Shown piece after piece: positions 22,095 to 34,900 of a stretch of DNA of 64,000 nt; position 1 is the first letter of the stretch; each line of letters begins with the position of its first letter. The position numbers and the translations under genes were made by a program. The DNA lies in assembly GCF_932294415.1 (NCBI RefSeq), contig NC_065535.1:24330782-24394781 (forward strand), in the 5' to 3' direction. This DNA comes from Quercus robur (lineage: Eukaryota > Streptophyta > Magnoliopsida > Fagales > Fagaceae). The notes beneath the pieces are model-generated. The model was not told where the DNA came from, did no database searches, and saw nothing but the letters and a program-made list of their open reading frames with translations.

Positions 22095-23819
22095 TTGCTA
22101 GCCGCAGGATTCATCAAGCCTATTCAACATCCTTACTGGCTATCTAACATAGTACCAGTAAAGAAAAAGAACGGCCAGATAAGATGTTGTGTAAATTTCA
22201 GAAATCTCAACAAAGCCTGTCAAAAGAACGAGTTCCCATTGCCAAACATGGATTTACTAATAGATTCTGCGGCAGGAAGCGCCATGTTTTCGTTCATGGA
22301 TGGGTTCAGCGGATACAATCAGATCAAGATAGCACCAAAGAATGTGGAGAAAACTGCTTTCAAAATACCTATGGGCAATTTCTACCACACTGTGATGCCC
22401 TTCGGGTTAAAAAATGCAGGTGCGACTTATCAACGAGCAATGACGGTCATATTTCACGACATGATACACCAGGAACTAGAGGACTATATGAATGACATAG
22501 TGGCTAAATCAAAGAGAAGAGAAGAACACTTCTACATGTTGAAAAGGGTATTCGAAAGATGCAGAGCCTTTAAGCTAAGAATGAACCCCCTCAAGTGCAC
22601 ATTTGGGGTGTCCTTTGGGAAATTTTTAGGTTTCCTGGTTCATAGCAGGGGGATAGATGTGGACCCAACCAAAGCCATGGCTATAGCAACTATGAGACCT
22701 CCGGTCACGGTAAAAGAGTTAAAAAGCTTCTTAGGAAAAGTCCCATACATCCGAAGATTTATTCCTGTGTTGGCATCAATCACCTCTGCTTTCACCAAGT
22801 TGCTCAAGAAGGCGCAAAGTTTTGAGTGGGGGGAAGCACAGCAAACAGCCTTCAAGAGGCTACAGCAGATAATGGTGAACCTCCCTACGGTACAGGCCCC
22901 TATCCACAAAAAACCATTGCTACTTTACTTAGCCACCAACTCGTATGCCATTGGTGCACTAATCGCTCAGGAGGATGGAGGTGGCATCGAGCAGCCAGTA
23001 TACTACATCAGCCACGCCTTAAAAGATGCAGAAACTCATTATCCAAGGGTGGAGAGAGCATGCCTGACCATTGTATATGCTTCGCAAAGGTTGCATCATT
23101 ATTTCTTGGCCTATGAAGTATGGCTGATGACTAAGTCCTATGCCATCAAAGTTTTGTTACAACATTCGATCCTCTTTGGCAAAATATCCCAGTGGTTGTT
23201 ACAATTGTCACAGTACGACTTGAGAATGGGGACACCTAGGGTGGTGAAAATTCAGGCTATAGCGGATCTATTGGCACAGTTTCCGGGAGAGAAAGAATTC
23301 TCGCTGGATGATGAAGTTCCAGGGAAAGTAGCCGTGGCGGAAGAGGTCAGAGAACAATGGGTAATGAAATTCGATGGGTCTTCTACTATCCAGTCTGGAG
23401 GGGTGGGAGTAGTCTTGTATCATGAAGAAAACGAGGCGGTGGCACGATTGTTCAAGCTGGAATTCCCCTGTTCAAACAACACAGCAGAATACGAAGCCTA
23501 CCTAACCGGGCTAGCCACGGCTCTCGAAATGGGAGTCAAACATTTGAGAGTATTGGGAGACTCAAACCTGGTCGTCTGCCAGACCAAGGGAAACTTTTCC
23601 TTAAAAGAGCCCAGTCTAGCCCCATACAGAGCAATAGCCCAGAGGATGGAAGGAAAATTCTCAACCTTCGAAATAGAGCATGCTCCAAGGAATGAAAACC
23701 GATTTACGGATGCATTGGCCTCATTAGGGTCGCAAATAGTTTTCAAAGGGGATAGCACCAGGATAGAAGTCAGTAAAAGGGAAGAATCCATCATTGAGGT
23801 GTTAAAGGAAAGGTTCTAG
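22095..23819 (+). pseudogene. Tat reverse transcriptase, RNase H and archaeal-type RNase H
   Basis: It is the longest open frame of the window (574 codons). The reverse transcriptase covers about residues 1-210: RCCVNFRNLNKACQKNEFPL, YNQIKIAPKNVEKTAFKI, MPFGLKNAGATYQRAM, and YMNDIVAKS where the family has Y-V-D-D, so one catalytic Asp reads Asn. A first, Ty3/gypsy RNase H follows (about 270-410: LLLYLATNSYAIGALIAQED, HALKDAETHYPRVERACL). A second RNase H (about 440-560) has the archaeal/plant-type acidic set: WVMKFDGSS, NTAEYEAYLTGL, VLGDSNLVV and RFTDALASLG. The second RNase H is a known mark of the Tat/Ogre/Retand group. The frame is open but joined to nothing upstream or downstream. Confidence 0.92.
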
Positions 23820-25507
23820 GAGGAACAATGCGAAAGAGATTGGGAGATCCCCATAAGGGAAGTCTTAATAAAGGGAGAAGACGCTATAGAATTAAAAATA
23901 CTAAAAGACTACGCCTTGGTAAGAGAGGAGTTGTACCGCAGGATGCTAGGTGGGGTCTTGTCCAGATGCATGGGGCAGGAGGAAGCCCAGAGAAAATTGA
24001 AAGAAGTACACGACAAGACTTGCGGGTCCTGCGGGGAAGTCAGTCTTTACCGCAGACTTCAAAGGGCAGGCTTCTATTGGTCAAGTATGGGTAAAGACGC
24101 AAATCAAGTCCAAACCCAGTGTAGGAACTGCCAGCTTGCGGCAGACAGAGAGGTAAGTTACGCTGTATTCATCAGCGAAGACTAGAGAAACCCTTTCATA
24201 CAATACCTAACAAAAGGCATCCTACCACAAAAGCACAATGAAAGATACAAGTTTAAGAGGTTGGCAACACGTTACTTTTTGCATAACATGGTCCTTTTCA
24301 AAAAAGGATATAATGGAGACCCTTTGAAGTGCTTGGGCCCTGAAGAAGTAAAAGAAATGATAAAAGAAGTACATTTAGGGGAATGTGGTGAACACTAGGG
24401 GAAGAAAAAGTTTTACAGATGCCTGCGATAGATGGACTACTACTGGCCTACCATGAAAAGAGATATGACAGAATTTATAAAAAAGTGCCACAGTTGTCAA
24501 ATACAAGCCAACTTGATTCATACCTATCCGCAAAATTTACATAGCATGGTCACCCATAGCCCTTCCACACTTGGAGGCTAGATTTAGTAGGTCATACCTA
24601 TCCGCAAAATTTACATAGCATGGTCACCCTATAGCCCTTCCACACTTGGGGGCTAGATTTAGTAGGACCAGTTAACCCACCATCACATGGATACATATAG
24701 ATATTAGTGGCTACAGAGTATTTTACTAAGTGGGTAGAGGCAGTACCACTCCGTAAGGCCACAGGAGGAGCAATGGCAAATTTCATCAACGAAAATATAA
24801 TTGTAAGGTTTGGGATGTCCCACAGGATCATCAGTGACAATGGCACACCATTTGTCAACAATGACATGAGGAAGATGTTAGAGTTCTACCAAGTCAAGCA
24901 CCACCGGTCGTCGCCTTACTAACCTCAAGGGAATGGGCAAGCAGAAGCAACAAAAAAAACTCTCATAAAGATTATCAGTAAGATGAGCCAAGAGTATACA
25001 GGAGGATGGGCGACACACTTGCCAGACGCTCTTTAGGCTTATAGAAAATCACCAAAGTCAGCCACAGGCTTCTCACCTTTTTCCTTAGTCTACGAAACTG
25101 AGGTAGCAAGCCCAGCAGAAATAATGACTCCGTCCCTGAGAGTTGTGCAGATGCGAGAAAAAGAAAAGGAGGGAGAAGTCTTTGCGGCAGAAAGGTGTGA
25201 AGATCTAGGACTTGATGAAAAGAGAGAAAAGGCCTAGGAACGCAGCCGCAGATACAGACAAAAGATAACTGAAGCCTATGGTAGGATGACCAAGGAGAGA
25301 GTGTTCGCAGAAGGACAACTTGTCCTAAAGGTGGCAGACTATGTCAAGCGAGGCATGGCAGGACCATCTAAGTTTGCACCGAAGTGGGAAAGACCCCTTG
25401 TGATAAGGGAGGCACATCGAAGTAGGTATTACCGTCTAACTCAAATGGATGGCAGAAACTTAATGGATCCCATCAATGGGAAGTGGCTGAAACGTTATTA
25501 TGCCTAG
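23820..25507 (+). pseudogene. Tat integrase, several stops and a 74-bp duplication
   Basis: The remains are, in order: a zinc-finger-like segment (HDKTCGSCGE..., 24010-24150; and KCHSCQIQANLIHTYP, about 24485-24530), the catalytic core with VATEYFTKWVEAVPLRKATG, HRIISDNGTPFVNNDM and GNGQAEATKKTLIKII (the second Asp and the Glu of the D,D-E triad), a stop at 24921, GFSPFSLVYETEVASPAEI, and the C-terminal SH3-like part (25286-25507, GQLVLKVADYVK, GKWLKRYYA). The first catalytic Asp should lie in the segment hit by the 74-bp tandem duplication (24519-24667). It would insert the cDNA in a live element; this copy cannot. Confidence 0.88.
24519..24667 (+). repeat. 74/75-bp tandem duplication inside integrase
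   Basis: CATACCTATCCGCAAAATTT starts at 24519 and again at 24593; the two units differ by one inserted T and one A/G change. Because 74 is not a multiple of three it shifts the frame. Confidence 0.9.
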
Positions 25508-25830
25508 GGAAAAGAGTTATGTGGTTGTCCTTTTCTTTTGTCTTGCTAAAAGTTTTTATGTTTCCTTTACTTTTTTCCTTCAAGTGATTAGGTCACAGGA
25601 CAAAAAATTATAACGTGCTTTCATGAATATGTAATGAAAAAGTACGAAGTATTAGCACTATGTCATAGCAATAGTAAAAGTAGTAGCAAAGTGTAGCATC
25701 ATAATTACAAACCCAAACTGTGGCAAACACATGCCAAATAAGTGCTATAGGTAACATATAAGTGTTCTAGAGGAAATAACAAAAGAAGGAAAGCAAAAAA
25801 AAAAAAAAAGGTAAGGGAACTACATCATCA

Positions 25831-28800
25831 TCAATGGAGTCCGGAAATGAGAGTCTGATCTCCAAAATGACTAGGTCCACCAATGTTAGAAAGAAGGCGC
25901 TCGCGACGACCCTCCAAGTCCGCCACCTCCTTCTTTAGAATCTCGATTCGGGCATCTATAGCATCAACAACTGGCTAAACTCTCCTCATAAAAAGGGCTC
26001 GAGCAACCTCACGGAGGTGATCTAGAACAAACCCCACAGCAAAACCCACACTGATAAGCTCCTGAATCGCGGCCCTCCACTGCAGGATCCTCTCGGTAGA
26101 GACAGTGTCAATGAAGCTGTGCTTAATGTCGTTCAGCACACATCCCAACATCTTCAAGAAGTGCTCCCTGGTAGAACGGCCAAGACAGAATCCTTGCATA
26201 AAATCACCACGGCTGCTGTAGATCATCACTAAGTGGGAAACACAATCCTCGGGAACTCGGAAGCCATAAAAATCCACGTAAGGAGGACTAGAAGCCTAGA
26301 AGTCTGCCGAGTCAAGGTCATTAACCTCTGGCTGATCAAAGCGGATGAAGAAGGCTATAGTATCATTTGCAGGCTCTAGGATGGTAGCAGAACTGCTGCC
26401 CACCTCAAACTAAGAAAGGGCAGTGGGAAGCGGACCTATTAAGAAAAACGCAAGGTAAAATGAGAAGCCATGGTTTGGGAAGAAAAGACTTACAAAAAAA
26501 AAAAAAAAACAAAATGAAAGGGAAGATAAAAGGGAAAGGAAACTTACCGGGACCAGCAGGAATGGGGGCTGCAGGTACGGCAAAAACAAGTACTGTAGGC
26601 ACAGCAGAATAGGTGCAGTGGATACAACAGAAAAAAGTGCAGAAAGTGCAGCAGGAATACGCCCTACAGGTATGGCAGGAGCAGGCATTCCTACGCCTAT
26701 TGCGACTCTTGGCCCCTCAAAAGTCTCTGCAAGTAGGGAGATAGGCATACAGATGAAACGCAAATACATATAAGAAGAAAAAAAAAAGAAAAAAAAAAAA
26801 GAAAAGAAAAGAGTGAACTTAGCAAAAAAGAAGAGAAAACACATACCCATAAAGTCAGGCTCGGGTGGAGCACTCTCCTCTTTGTCAGAATCAGAAATTC
26901 TCTTCTTCAGGATAGGCATATCATCAGGATCCTTAAGAATGTTATCGGACCCCTCAAAGGATAAGTCTGTGTCAGGACCACGTGTAGCGGAATTGGAAAT
27001 GGAGGAAGGAGTAACAACTAGAGAAGCACCATCCTTTGCAGCCTGGGAGAGAGCCGCAAAAGGGTCACTTGTGGAAATAACAAGTGGAAGAACAGAAGAA
27101 GCGGTCTTGGTCTGAACGGTAGCAGGAGAAATGGCTCCCTCTAGAGGAGCAGGTGTCTTGGCGGAAAGAGGTATAGTCTCACCAACCCCTTCAGTATGAG
27201 TACCCTTTTCTCTGGGTACCAACTCGACGGAAGGGGTGGGAGCTTTAGCAGGAACCTTATGTGCAGCAGTAGAGGGAGTAGGTCTTGTAAATGCCACATC
27301 GGCCCCATCAAAAAAGCCTTCCATGGGTACACCCATGGAGGCGAAGATCTCCTCGCAGTAGGGTGATATACGGAGAGAGGTTCGGACTCCTCCTAAAAAA
27401 AAAAAGGGAAATATAAATACTGATGTGAAGACCAAAGGAACTATTAACTATATGAGGCAAACAAAAGACATGTGGCAGAGGGAGCACGTACGAGGAAGAA
27501 AAAAAAAAAAAAGAGAAGTGAAGAAAAGAGATGTACCTCAAACTCGAGCTCATCAAGTAGAATAGGACGGGTAACTGACGTTTCCTCCTTATGCTTAGAC
27601 TAAAAATAGAGGGGGACGGAAGTTAGCAAGGTTAGCCGAAAGAAAGTTAAGAGGTATTTTCTATAAATAAAAATAAATAAATAAATAAAAAAAGATAACT
27701 TACCCTCCGCTCAGCAGCAGACACAGGATGAGGATTTGTCTTCCTTTTGCTGTCTCGGGTTCTATTGGCAAGGAGAGCACTTGTAGGTGGCAATAGAGTG
27801 GCAAGCTTGGATTTACTTGAAATTTAAGCTTGACAGGAGCTTTCTTACTTGGTGTAGAAATGTTTGTCACTTTAACCTTTTTCTCCCAACCGGGAGGATA
27901 ATCGCCAGCGTGCCAGTACCATCCTTCTTTCTCTTCATCCCATTCGAAGATGACTGACCGGTTCTGTTTTCTGGCATATACCAAAGCAGACTTGGAAGGA
28001 AGAAGCAAGCAAAGGTTAACCGAAATAACCATATTGAGCCCATCAGGGGGAATAAGAGAGAAGTCGTACCTGCCCACTAGCTCATTCTCGAATGTAGTCA
28101 TCACCGCTTGCCAATAACCATGCATAGAAGGAGTGCAGAGGCCCTCCCTTAGTGAACCAGGAACTGTAACTGCACTGAAACGCTGCCTTCAGAATTCAAA
28201 GGCAGTATGCCGCAGAAAAGGATGAACCGAAGTAGGAGACTCTATAAGGAAGGAAATGTCATCGGGAATATCCTGATCTAACCCAAACTGTCTTCTTACT
28301 CGGTTAGCAGGATAATGAACGAACTTGATGCCTTCATCGGCTAAGTAAGGCAGCCATCTGACGTTAGTGGCCGCCAGATAAGTGATCCTCGTCTCGTCAA
28401 AACCAGTCAAGGGAGTAGTAGTCCCAACAGTATCGACAAACAAACCCATGGCAGAATCTATGCATGTATAATTTGCACCCAAATTTCTATAAGCCTTCCA
28501 AGAAAAACCAACGCCTTCATCAAAAGACTCAACAACAGAATAACCAATAGGCTGCAAGCTAGACCAGCGGAAAGCCAACAGAAAATCAGACTTAAATCTA
28601 CCATAGAAATCAGTGATTACCCTCGAACATGATTGGTATTTATCTAGCAAAACGAGCAGGTCTACACTTTGTCAAATATTGGGCACAATGCTCAAATAAC
28701 AACTGCTGTAGAATAGTACAGTGGACGGAAGAGGTAACTATATGACAGGATCTGCCTGACTCTCGTCACTCCGCAGGATGTCTAATTGGACATATAGATG

Positions 28801-29695
28801 CCCAAGAACATGGGGCCAACGGCAAGCTCACCCTAGTAGATATTTTGATGGCTAAACGAAAGTATAAAGGTTTTATGGCATAATGGGGGTGGAACTCAAA
28901 AACAAATTTACAAAGCCAAAACACAACAAAAGCCGCTCGGCGGGCAACTACAGAGAACTTAGAAGACGAACTAACCCAGTACGACAGTTTGGCGTTCTCG
29001 GCGATCCTCTTCGTCAGTTCAGCCTCAATAGCCTCTTTTTCCAGAGAAAATTCTAGAGTGGCAGGATCGGCATCACTAAGAATAGGTAGGAGTAACTGAT
29101 TGGCCACGTCTTCAAGGGTAACAGTGAGTTCGCCGCATGAGAAAAAGAAGGTGTGGGTGGTGGTACACCACCGTCGGACCAAATGTCGAAGGTTGTAGAG
29201 GTCCCGGAAGTATGAAAGGCAATGAGATGAGATGATGGCTTACAGGACACCGGCTCGTTGCAATAACTCCATGAAACCCACATCATATAACTCATTATCT
29301 ACCCATTCTCTCTAACCTAAGGCAGTACCCGACCCAAATTCAAAATGGATGGATACGGGAAGTGAGATGCCTTGGCGAATGGCTAGATCAGGGATTGAGG
29401 ATGCTAACAGAGCCCAAGAGATATGGGGGTTTCACCGACAAAGGGTGAGCCACCTGCGACCCGGTGGCAGCGGCGCATAGTCGCCGAGAATCTTTGGGAA
29501 GTGAAGGTGGACTTCGTACCACGGATCGATCAAAGGGTCGCATTCACTGTCGGGGTTGCACTATATCTCTTCCCCAACGGAGTGCTCTGACTCAGAATAC
29601 TCTGCCTCCTCACCTACATCAGGTACGGAAGGAGGGTTGGAAGCGATTTCTTTCCCTTTAAGGCGGGAAAAGCTTTGACTTTTCACTGGTGTCAT
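25831..29695 (-). pseudogene. Antisense plant mobile domain (PMD, MAIN/MAIL-like) gene carried by the retrotransposon
   Basis: It lies on the minus strand between integrase and 3' LTR. The putative start is ATG at 29695 (MTPVKSQSFSRLKGK), then an acidic EAEYSESEHSVGEEI, a stop, YEVHLHFPKILGDYAPLPPG, and the PMD core: RDLYNLRHLVRRWCTTTHTF, FSCGELTVTLEDVANQLLLP, RRAAFVVFWLCKFVFEFHPH, then (28650-28189) YLADEGIKFVHYPANRVRRQ and 28125-27700 with EEKEGWYWHAGDYPPGW. A Pro/Ser-rich zone (27435-26840) and a coiled-coil end (26277-25831, EILKKEVADLEGRRERLL) finish it, with poly-pyrimidine intron-like gaps between. PMD is the aminotransferase-like domain of Arabidopsis MAIN/MAIL1, known both as host genes and as transposon cargo. 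Stops and frame changes are present, so this copy is decayed; splice sites are unproven. Confidence 0.75.
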
Positions 29696-30111
29696 GGCAA
29701 GAGGGCTTGACCGAAGAAGATGGGTATGAGTGTTTGAAAAGAAAAAGACAGTGAAGAGAGGGAGACGGAGAGAATGTGTTCTTGGAAAAGAAGGAGTTTA
29801 TGTTTAATGTGCAGAGGGACTCCTCTTTAAATACCCAGGTCATTAATAACGGCACGAAGGAAGGCGACGGGTCAGCCATCAGAATGGGATGAAATTAATG
29901 AAACGACGGCTATGCTTAAAGAATAACTGCCAAACTGAGAAATTCGAAGAGACAACCCTATTCGCGGCAGGAGAAGAAAGAAAAAAATAATATGTATATG
30001 AGGAGGGGTCTACTGCTTAAAAAGGCCCGCGAAGGAAAAGAAAAAAGAGAGGGAGAGAGGACAAAAACGTCTTTTCATTCACATATGAACCGCAGGAACA
30101 TTTCATATGTT

Positions 30112-30123
30112 CAGGGGGCTAAA
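30112..30123 (+). other. Polypurine tract of the Tat element
   Basis: CAGGGGGCTAAA ends exactly at the 3' LTR start. It would prime plus-strand synthesis. Confidence 0.6.
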
Positions 30124-31735
30124 TGTTGAGGGCCATTTGTGAGAATCCAGGTAGAAAGAAGAAAAGCCCAATAACAAAGGTAGCAAAGAATTGGCAAGCA
30201 AATAGCAAAATCATTAGGCCAAGTGGCAGGAATAATGAATCACAGATCCATGAAATAAACAAATGGGTTTTGAAGAGGCAAGTGAGGTAATTGGGCCAAG
30301 GAAGCCCAAAGAAAGCAAGCGGGCCAAGGATGCCCAAGAGAAAGACAAAAGGGACACAGGAGCCCATAAGTAGGAAAAACCAATGGCCATACCAAGCCAC
30401 TGGGAGAAAGAGTAAACGGCTGGCTTAAAGAGACCTAGCAAGATTGAGTCATTACAGCAGGAATAACAGAACAATATGACAGGAAATGAGGGAAATCAAG
30501 AAGTGGGCCAAAGGAATATAAGTTCCATCATCAAATAAGGCCCAGCTCCTAAGAGGAGTAGGAAATCAAAAAGCAGCCCACACAAAAGGTCAAAGAAAAC
30601 AGATGGCAGGCGAATAGGTAACAAGCAGATTTTGGACACATATGAAAGGAAGGCACGCACAAGGCCTAGGCACCACCAACTTATACCCAGCCAATACAGA
30701 GCATGGTGAGGTCGGGGGTCAGAGATTCAGAGGGCATGGTTTGGTGGTGGGAAAAGGGGAAAAATCTATTTTTAAGGTTCCAGCTCAGGCTCTTTCGGGG
30801 AGGTGTCCTACTAGGATGACTTACTATCCAAAAGAAGCAAACTGAGTTGGAACCACTAGATGCATGCCATGAGAGATAGGGAGAGAGAAAGAACACAGAC
30901 TGTAGCAGAAAAGGGTGCCACGGCAGATAAGCAAACAAAATACCCTTCTTTGTCTGGTGATGGGGGGTGGCACACAGACGAAACAGTAATGGTCGGCCAA
31001 TACACCCAAACTAGACAAAGGAGGTTAAGGGCTAAAACAGTAAAATCTGGTCACCGCAAGCACTATAAAAAGAGGGTCTTGCCGTGAACAGAGGACAGAA
31101 ACAACGGGAACCTTGACTAAGAAATAGGAATTTGAAAAGAAAAATCAAGAAATAGAAAAAGAAACGAGTGGGAAAGAAAAAAAGAAAACAACCAGAAAGA
31201 AAACAAAGTGAGAATTAGAACGGTAGGCATGTACCAGTAGATTGATTCTCTCTGTCCCTCATAAAGTCCGGCTCTCTGTGAAAACCACAAGGAGCCTCTA
31301 TGCATAAACCACTTAGGTCTGTTTCCCTCAAGGCAGTTAATCTCCATGGTAAGACTTTTCCTGAGAGATTAATTGCATTGAGAAGGAACGTTCTTTCCTT
31401 TCTGGCTTTGCTCCTGCAGACCGGACTTTAGTTGATTTCCTAACATTATAATTAACCCATACATATTAATACTTGTTCACTTCTGTTCTATTCTTTCCCT
31501 TCCATAAAAATGATTATTATTGCTGTTGTAATTGTGTTCAAGGGCCGTTTAGTCATTTTCCACTGAGTGACCAGATATTTTATTTATTTTATTATTGTTA
31601 TTATGTCTGCCACAACTTGTCTGAAACAGTTCTGCCTGCCGTAAGCACGTTCCTAGCAAACCTGGCCTAGTTTGCGCACAAGCCGGACCAACTTAAGTTG
31701 CAGCTGGACCGGTCCCAACTCCCTTATCCAGAAAA
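30124..31735 (+). repeat. 3' LTR of the Tat element, first part
   Basis: It is colinear with 17438-19279 apart from small deletions. It is interrupted at 31735 by the CACTA element and resumes at 39801. Confidence 0.92.
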
Positions 31736-31754
31736 CACTACAAGAAAATCAAGC

Positions 31755-31995
31755 AGTTGCGGCGGACCTATTGCGGCGGGTGCAAAAACAGCCGCTATAG
31801 GTCGCCTACTGCGGCGCATTTTGGGCCTGCCGCTGTACATGAGATCTATTGCGGCGGGCCAATAGCCCGCCGCAATAGCTATAGTATTTGCGGCGTGCTA
31901 CAGCGGCGGGTCATTGACCCGCCGTAATAGACCTGTTTCAGCGGCCCAAGCTTAGATATAGCGGCGGGTTAATGACCCGCCGCAATAGACCCTTA
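31755..31995. repeat. Subterminal GCGGCGGG repeats, left end of CACTA
   Basis: Direct and inverted copies of the form (T/A)GCGGCGGG-spacer-CCCGCCGCAATAG occur here, forming short GC-rich hairpins. Such subterminal repeats are the transposase-binding zone in known CACTA elements; that role here is inferred. The mirror set lies at 39315-39785. Confidence 0.75.
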
Positions 31996-31999
31996 CATT

Positions 32000-34900
32000 T
32001 CCCCCCCTACACCTAAATTTTCCCTCTGTTTATTTTTGTCCCTTTTCATTTTTAGCGCGTTTTCGTTTTTAGCCATTTCAATATTTCATTAGTCTCCCAC
32101 ACACACACTCTCTCTCTCTCAGACACTTTGAAAATCTCTTCACTATCTCATCTCTACCACTACGCACAGCCACAGCCACCACCACCCACAACCACAACCA
32201 CCACCACCACCACCACTCAAAAATCGAGCCTAGTTAGGTCCAAAAACAAATGGGTCAGGTCTAGCCTGACCCATTTCTCTTATCATTTCTAACCCTAGTG
32301 GTTCATCCCCCTAATCTAGAACCTTCCCTCTTTGCTTGAGCTACCTGATCTCATCACCTCAAACCGACACTGCCACCACAGTATCTCGACGACGCCGCCG
32401 CCACACCCCCAGCCAACGGTAAAGTAATCTCCTTCGCAGATCTCCTTTCTCCCCTTCTCCTCTCAAACGCTGATCTCCCTTTCTCCCCTTCTCCCCTCAA
32501 ACGCAGATTAGCTCTTGAATAGGATTTGAAGAATCCAAGAATTTATATAGAAGCTGCAGTGACCAAAAATAATTTTAAAAAAATACTTATCATTTTCGTT
32601 CGCACTCTCTCATAAACCCAGTCACAGTCCCACTGTGATTTAAGATATTTCCAATTGAGCTAAAGAAAGATGCTTCTTCTTCTGTTTTTTTAGCTGAAAT
32701 TCGAAAATTCTGATTACTATATTTGTTTGTTTCAGACTTGTTTTTCATATGCTGAAGTGGGTTTTTACTTTTAAGGTATTTTTGGGGGGCTTAAATAAAT
32801 TTGGGTGGTTTGAGCAATTGAGCTGGGACCGTTAGATTCACAAGGGATTGGAGTGCAGAAGCAAGTACCTCTGAGGAAGCATCCAGGGAGAGAGAAGCTT
32901 TGCTTGGCAAGCTGGTTGTTTACTACTTTTTGAATCGGTATGTTCCATAGCCTAGGCATTTACGATAAATCTGTGAATTATTTTAAGGAAAACCATATCT
33001 TTATAACATCTATTTTAACTTCTAATTGGGTCTAACACAATTATTGGTTCTGTTGTGTTTTTCTTTTATTAATAACCATGGCTATTATATGAGCTCAATA
33101 AGTTTGATAAATGTATCTAGTGGATTGTTCTTGTGAAAGAATACATGAACAAGAATTGCTTATTTGATTGAAGCAGATTGTGGTAATTACAATATTACAC
33201 ATGGATGATGAAAACTTTGATTACAATGTTTTTAATCAATTTACTGCTATGTGGCCATTATGATATTCCCTAGTACTGCTGGATTGTAATCTGACAGGTA
33301 GAGAAGAAGGGCCTTGTTGCATGCATGGGATGATAACATTGAAGTATTACTTATATATACAAAAGAATCATTTGAAGTTACAGAGTGAATGTCATTTTGT
33401 ACCATAGATACTGTAGATTTTTGGTAAATGGTGGATAAAAAAAAAGTTTGAATAGTGAAATTCCTTGTAGCATGTGTAGAAAAACCACAATTTATCATCC
33501 CTTACTAGAATATTTTTATGAAAAAAAAAAAAAAAAAAAGCTGACATCCTCATGTTTTGATATGCAGGATTAGGGAATTCAGTGAATGGGCCCAATGTCT
33601 TGTACTTGATTTGATTAATTTTGTGTGTGTGTGTGTGTGTGTGTGTTGTGTAGAATATGGAATCAAATGTTGTCAGCATGGGGTAGTGAGGATTAATTGT
33701 TGAGATGAATAGGGGTCAAGGTGGCGAGAAATGATGTGATTGATTTGGGGATTAATGGAATGGAGTATTTGGTTTCGGAGGATATATTTGCTGACTTCCA
33801 TTTGAGATTCGTGTTACCATCACTTTGTTCAATTGGGAGCATAAATATATGTCAATATTTTAACATTTTTAAATGGGCACTTGGTTTAACTTTAGTTGTA
33901 TGGATGATAATTGAATGAATTTTGAACTCATTGGTGAAAAGAAAAGTGTATGGACTTTGCCTTTGCTCCCCTTTAATGGGTTTATATTGAGATTCTTCTT
34001 GGCATTTTTTATTCGTTTATTTTGTCTTTTCATGGACCTCATGGTATAAAGTGGCTAGAGTTAGTTTGCTTATGTCATTGATTATACGAGCTTGAGCTTC
34101 TTCTACCAGGTTCTATAAGAATGATATCTGTAATTTTGTTAGATATTCTTAGTTAGGAAACAGATATTGGAATAGTTTTGTGAAACTGTTGCTGAATTTT
34201 TTGGTCTATTGATTGCACGTGTAGTTCAAAACTTGCCTGTACATCCCTTTCTCTTTTACTAAGTGAGTGATGTTCTTCTTCTTGTACTTCTTGTATTTTA
34301 TATGTTTGTTTGGGTTACACAGGAAAGGGTGGTGAGGAATAAGGAGGTGGACTCAAAGGGTGTCGATTCTGCTCCAGGTTTGCTTTCTGGGTATACTTAT
34401 TATTTATTGTTGGATTTCTGTACTGTACTGTAGTGATTGGGTTTGTCTCTGAAAACAAGAACTTTGATTTTTATTTAGTTGTTTATTTAAGGATTAAGTT
34501 GCGTGTGTCTTTAGATAATGAAGTAGTTTAGTTGGTTATTTATTTATTTGCTTATCGGATATGTGATCATATTCTTTCGTTATTTCAATATATTTTTTTT
34601 TATTATGCGAATATGATATTAGTAGGAATCGACCAAGTAATACTATTTTTAATAGTTTCTAAAAAAAAAAAAAAAAAATACTATTTTTAATATACACAAA
34701 CCAGATCAGGCCATATGTCTGTAATTGTGAAAAAGAAATTTGTGGTCCTAAAATTTATTTTTTTTGGATCTGGGGTGTTTTGTTGTCTGGGATTCGATGC
34801 ATAAGCACCTCAACAATGGACTTTTTGTGTTATATGGGTTTAAGTAGCTCCTGTAATTTTTGCCATGCCAAAAGTTAATCCCCCTGTTGATATTTGATAA

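Noticed and set aside
26410-27435. A separate 341-codon minus-strand gene
   Set aside because: It includes poly-pyrimidine, intron-like stretches and sits in the middle of the antisense PMD gene; better read as its Pro/Ser-rich exon plus introns than as an independent gene.
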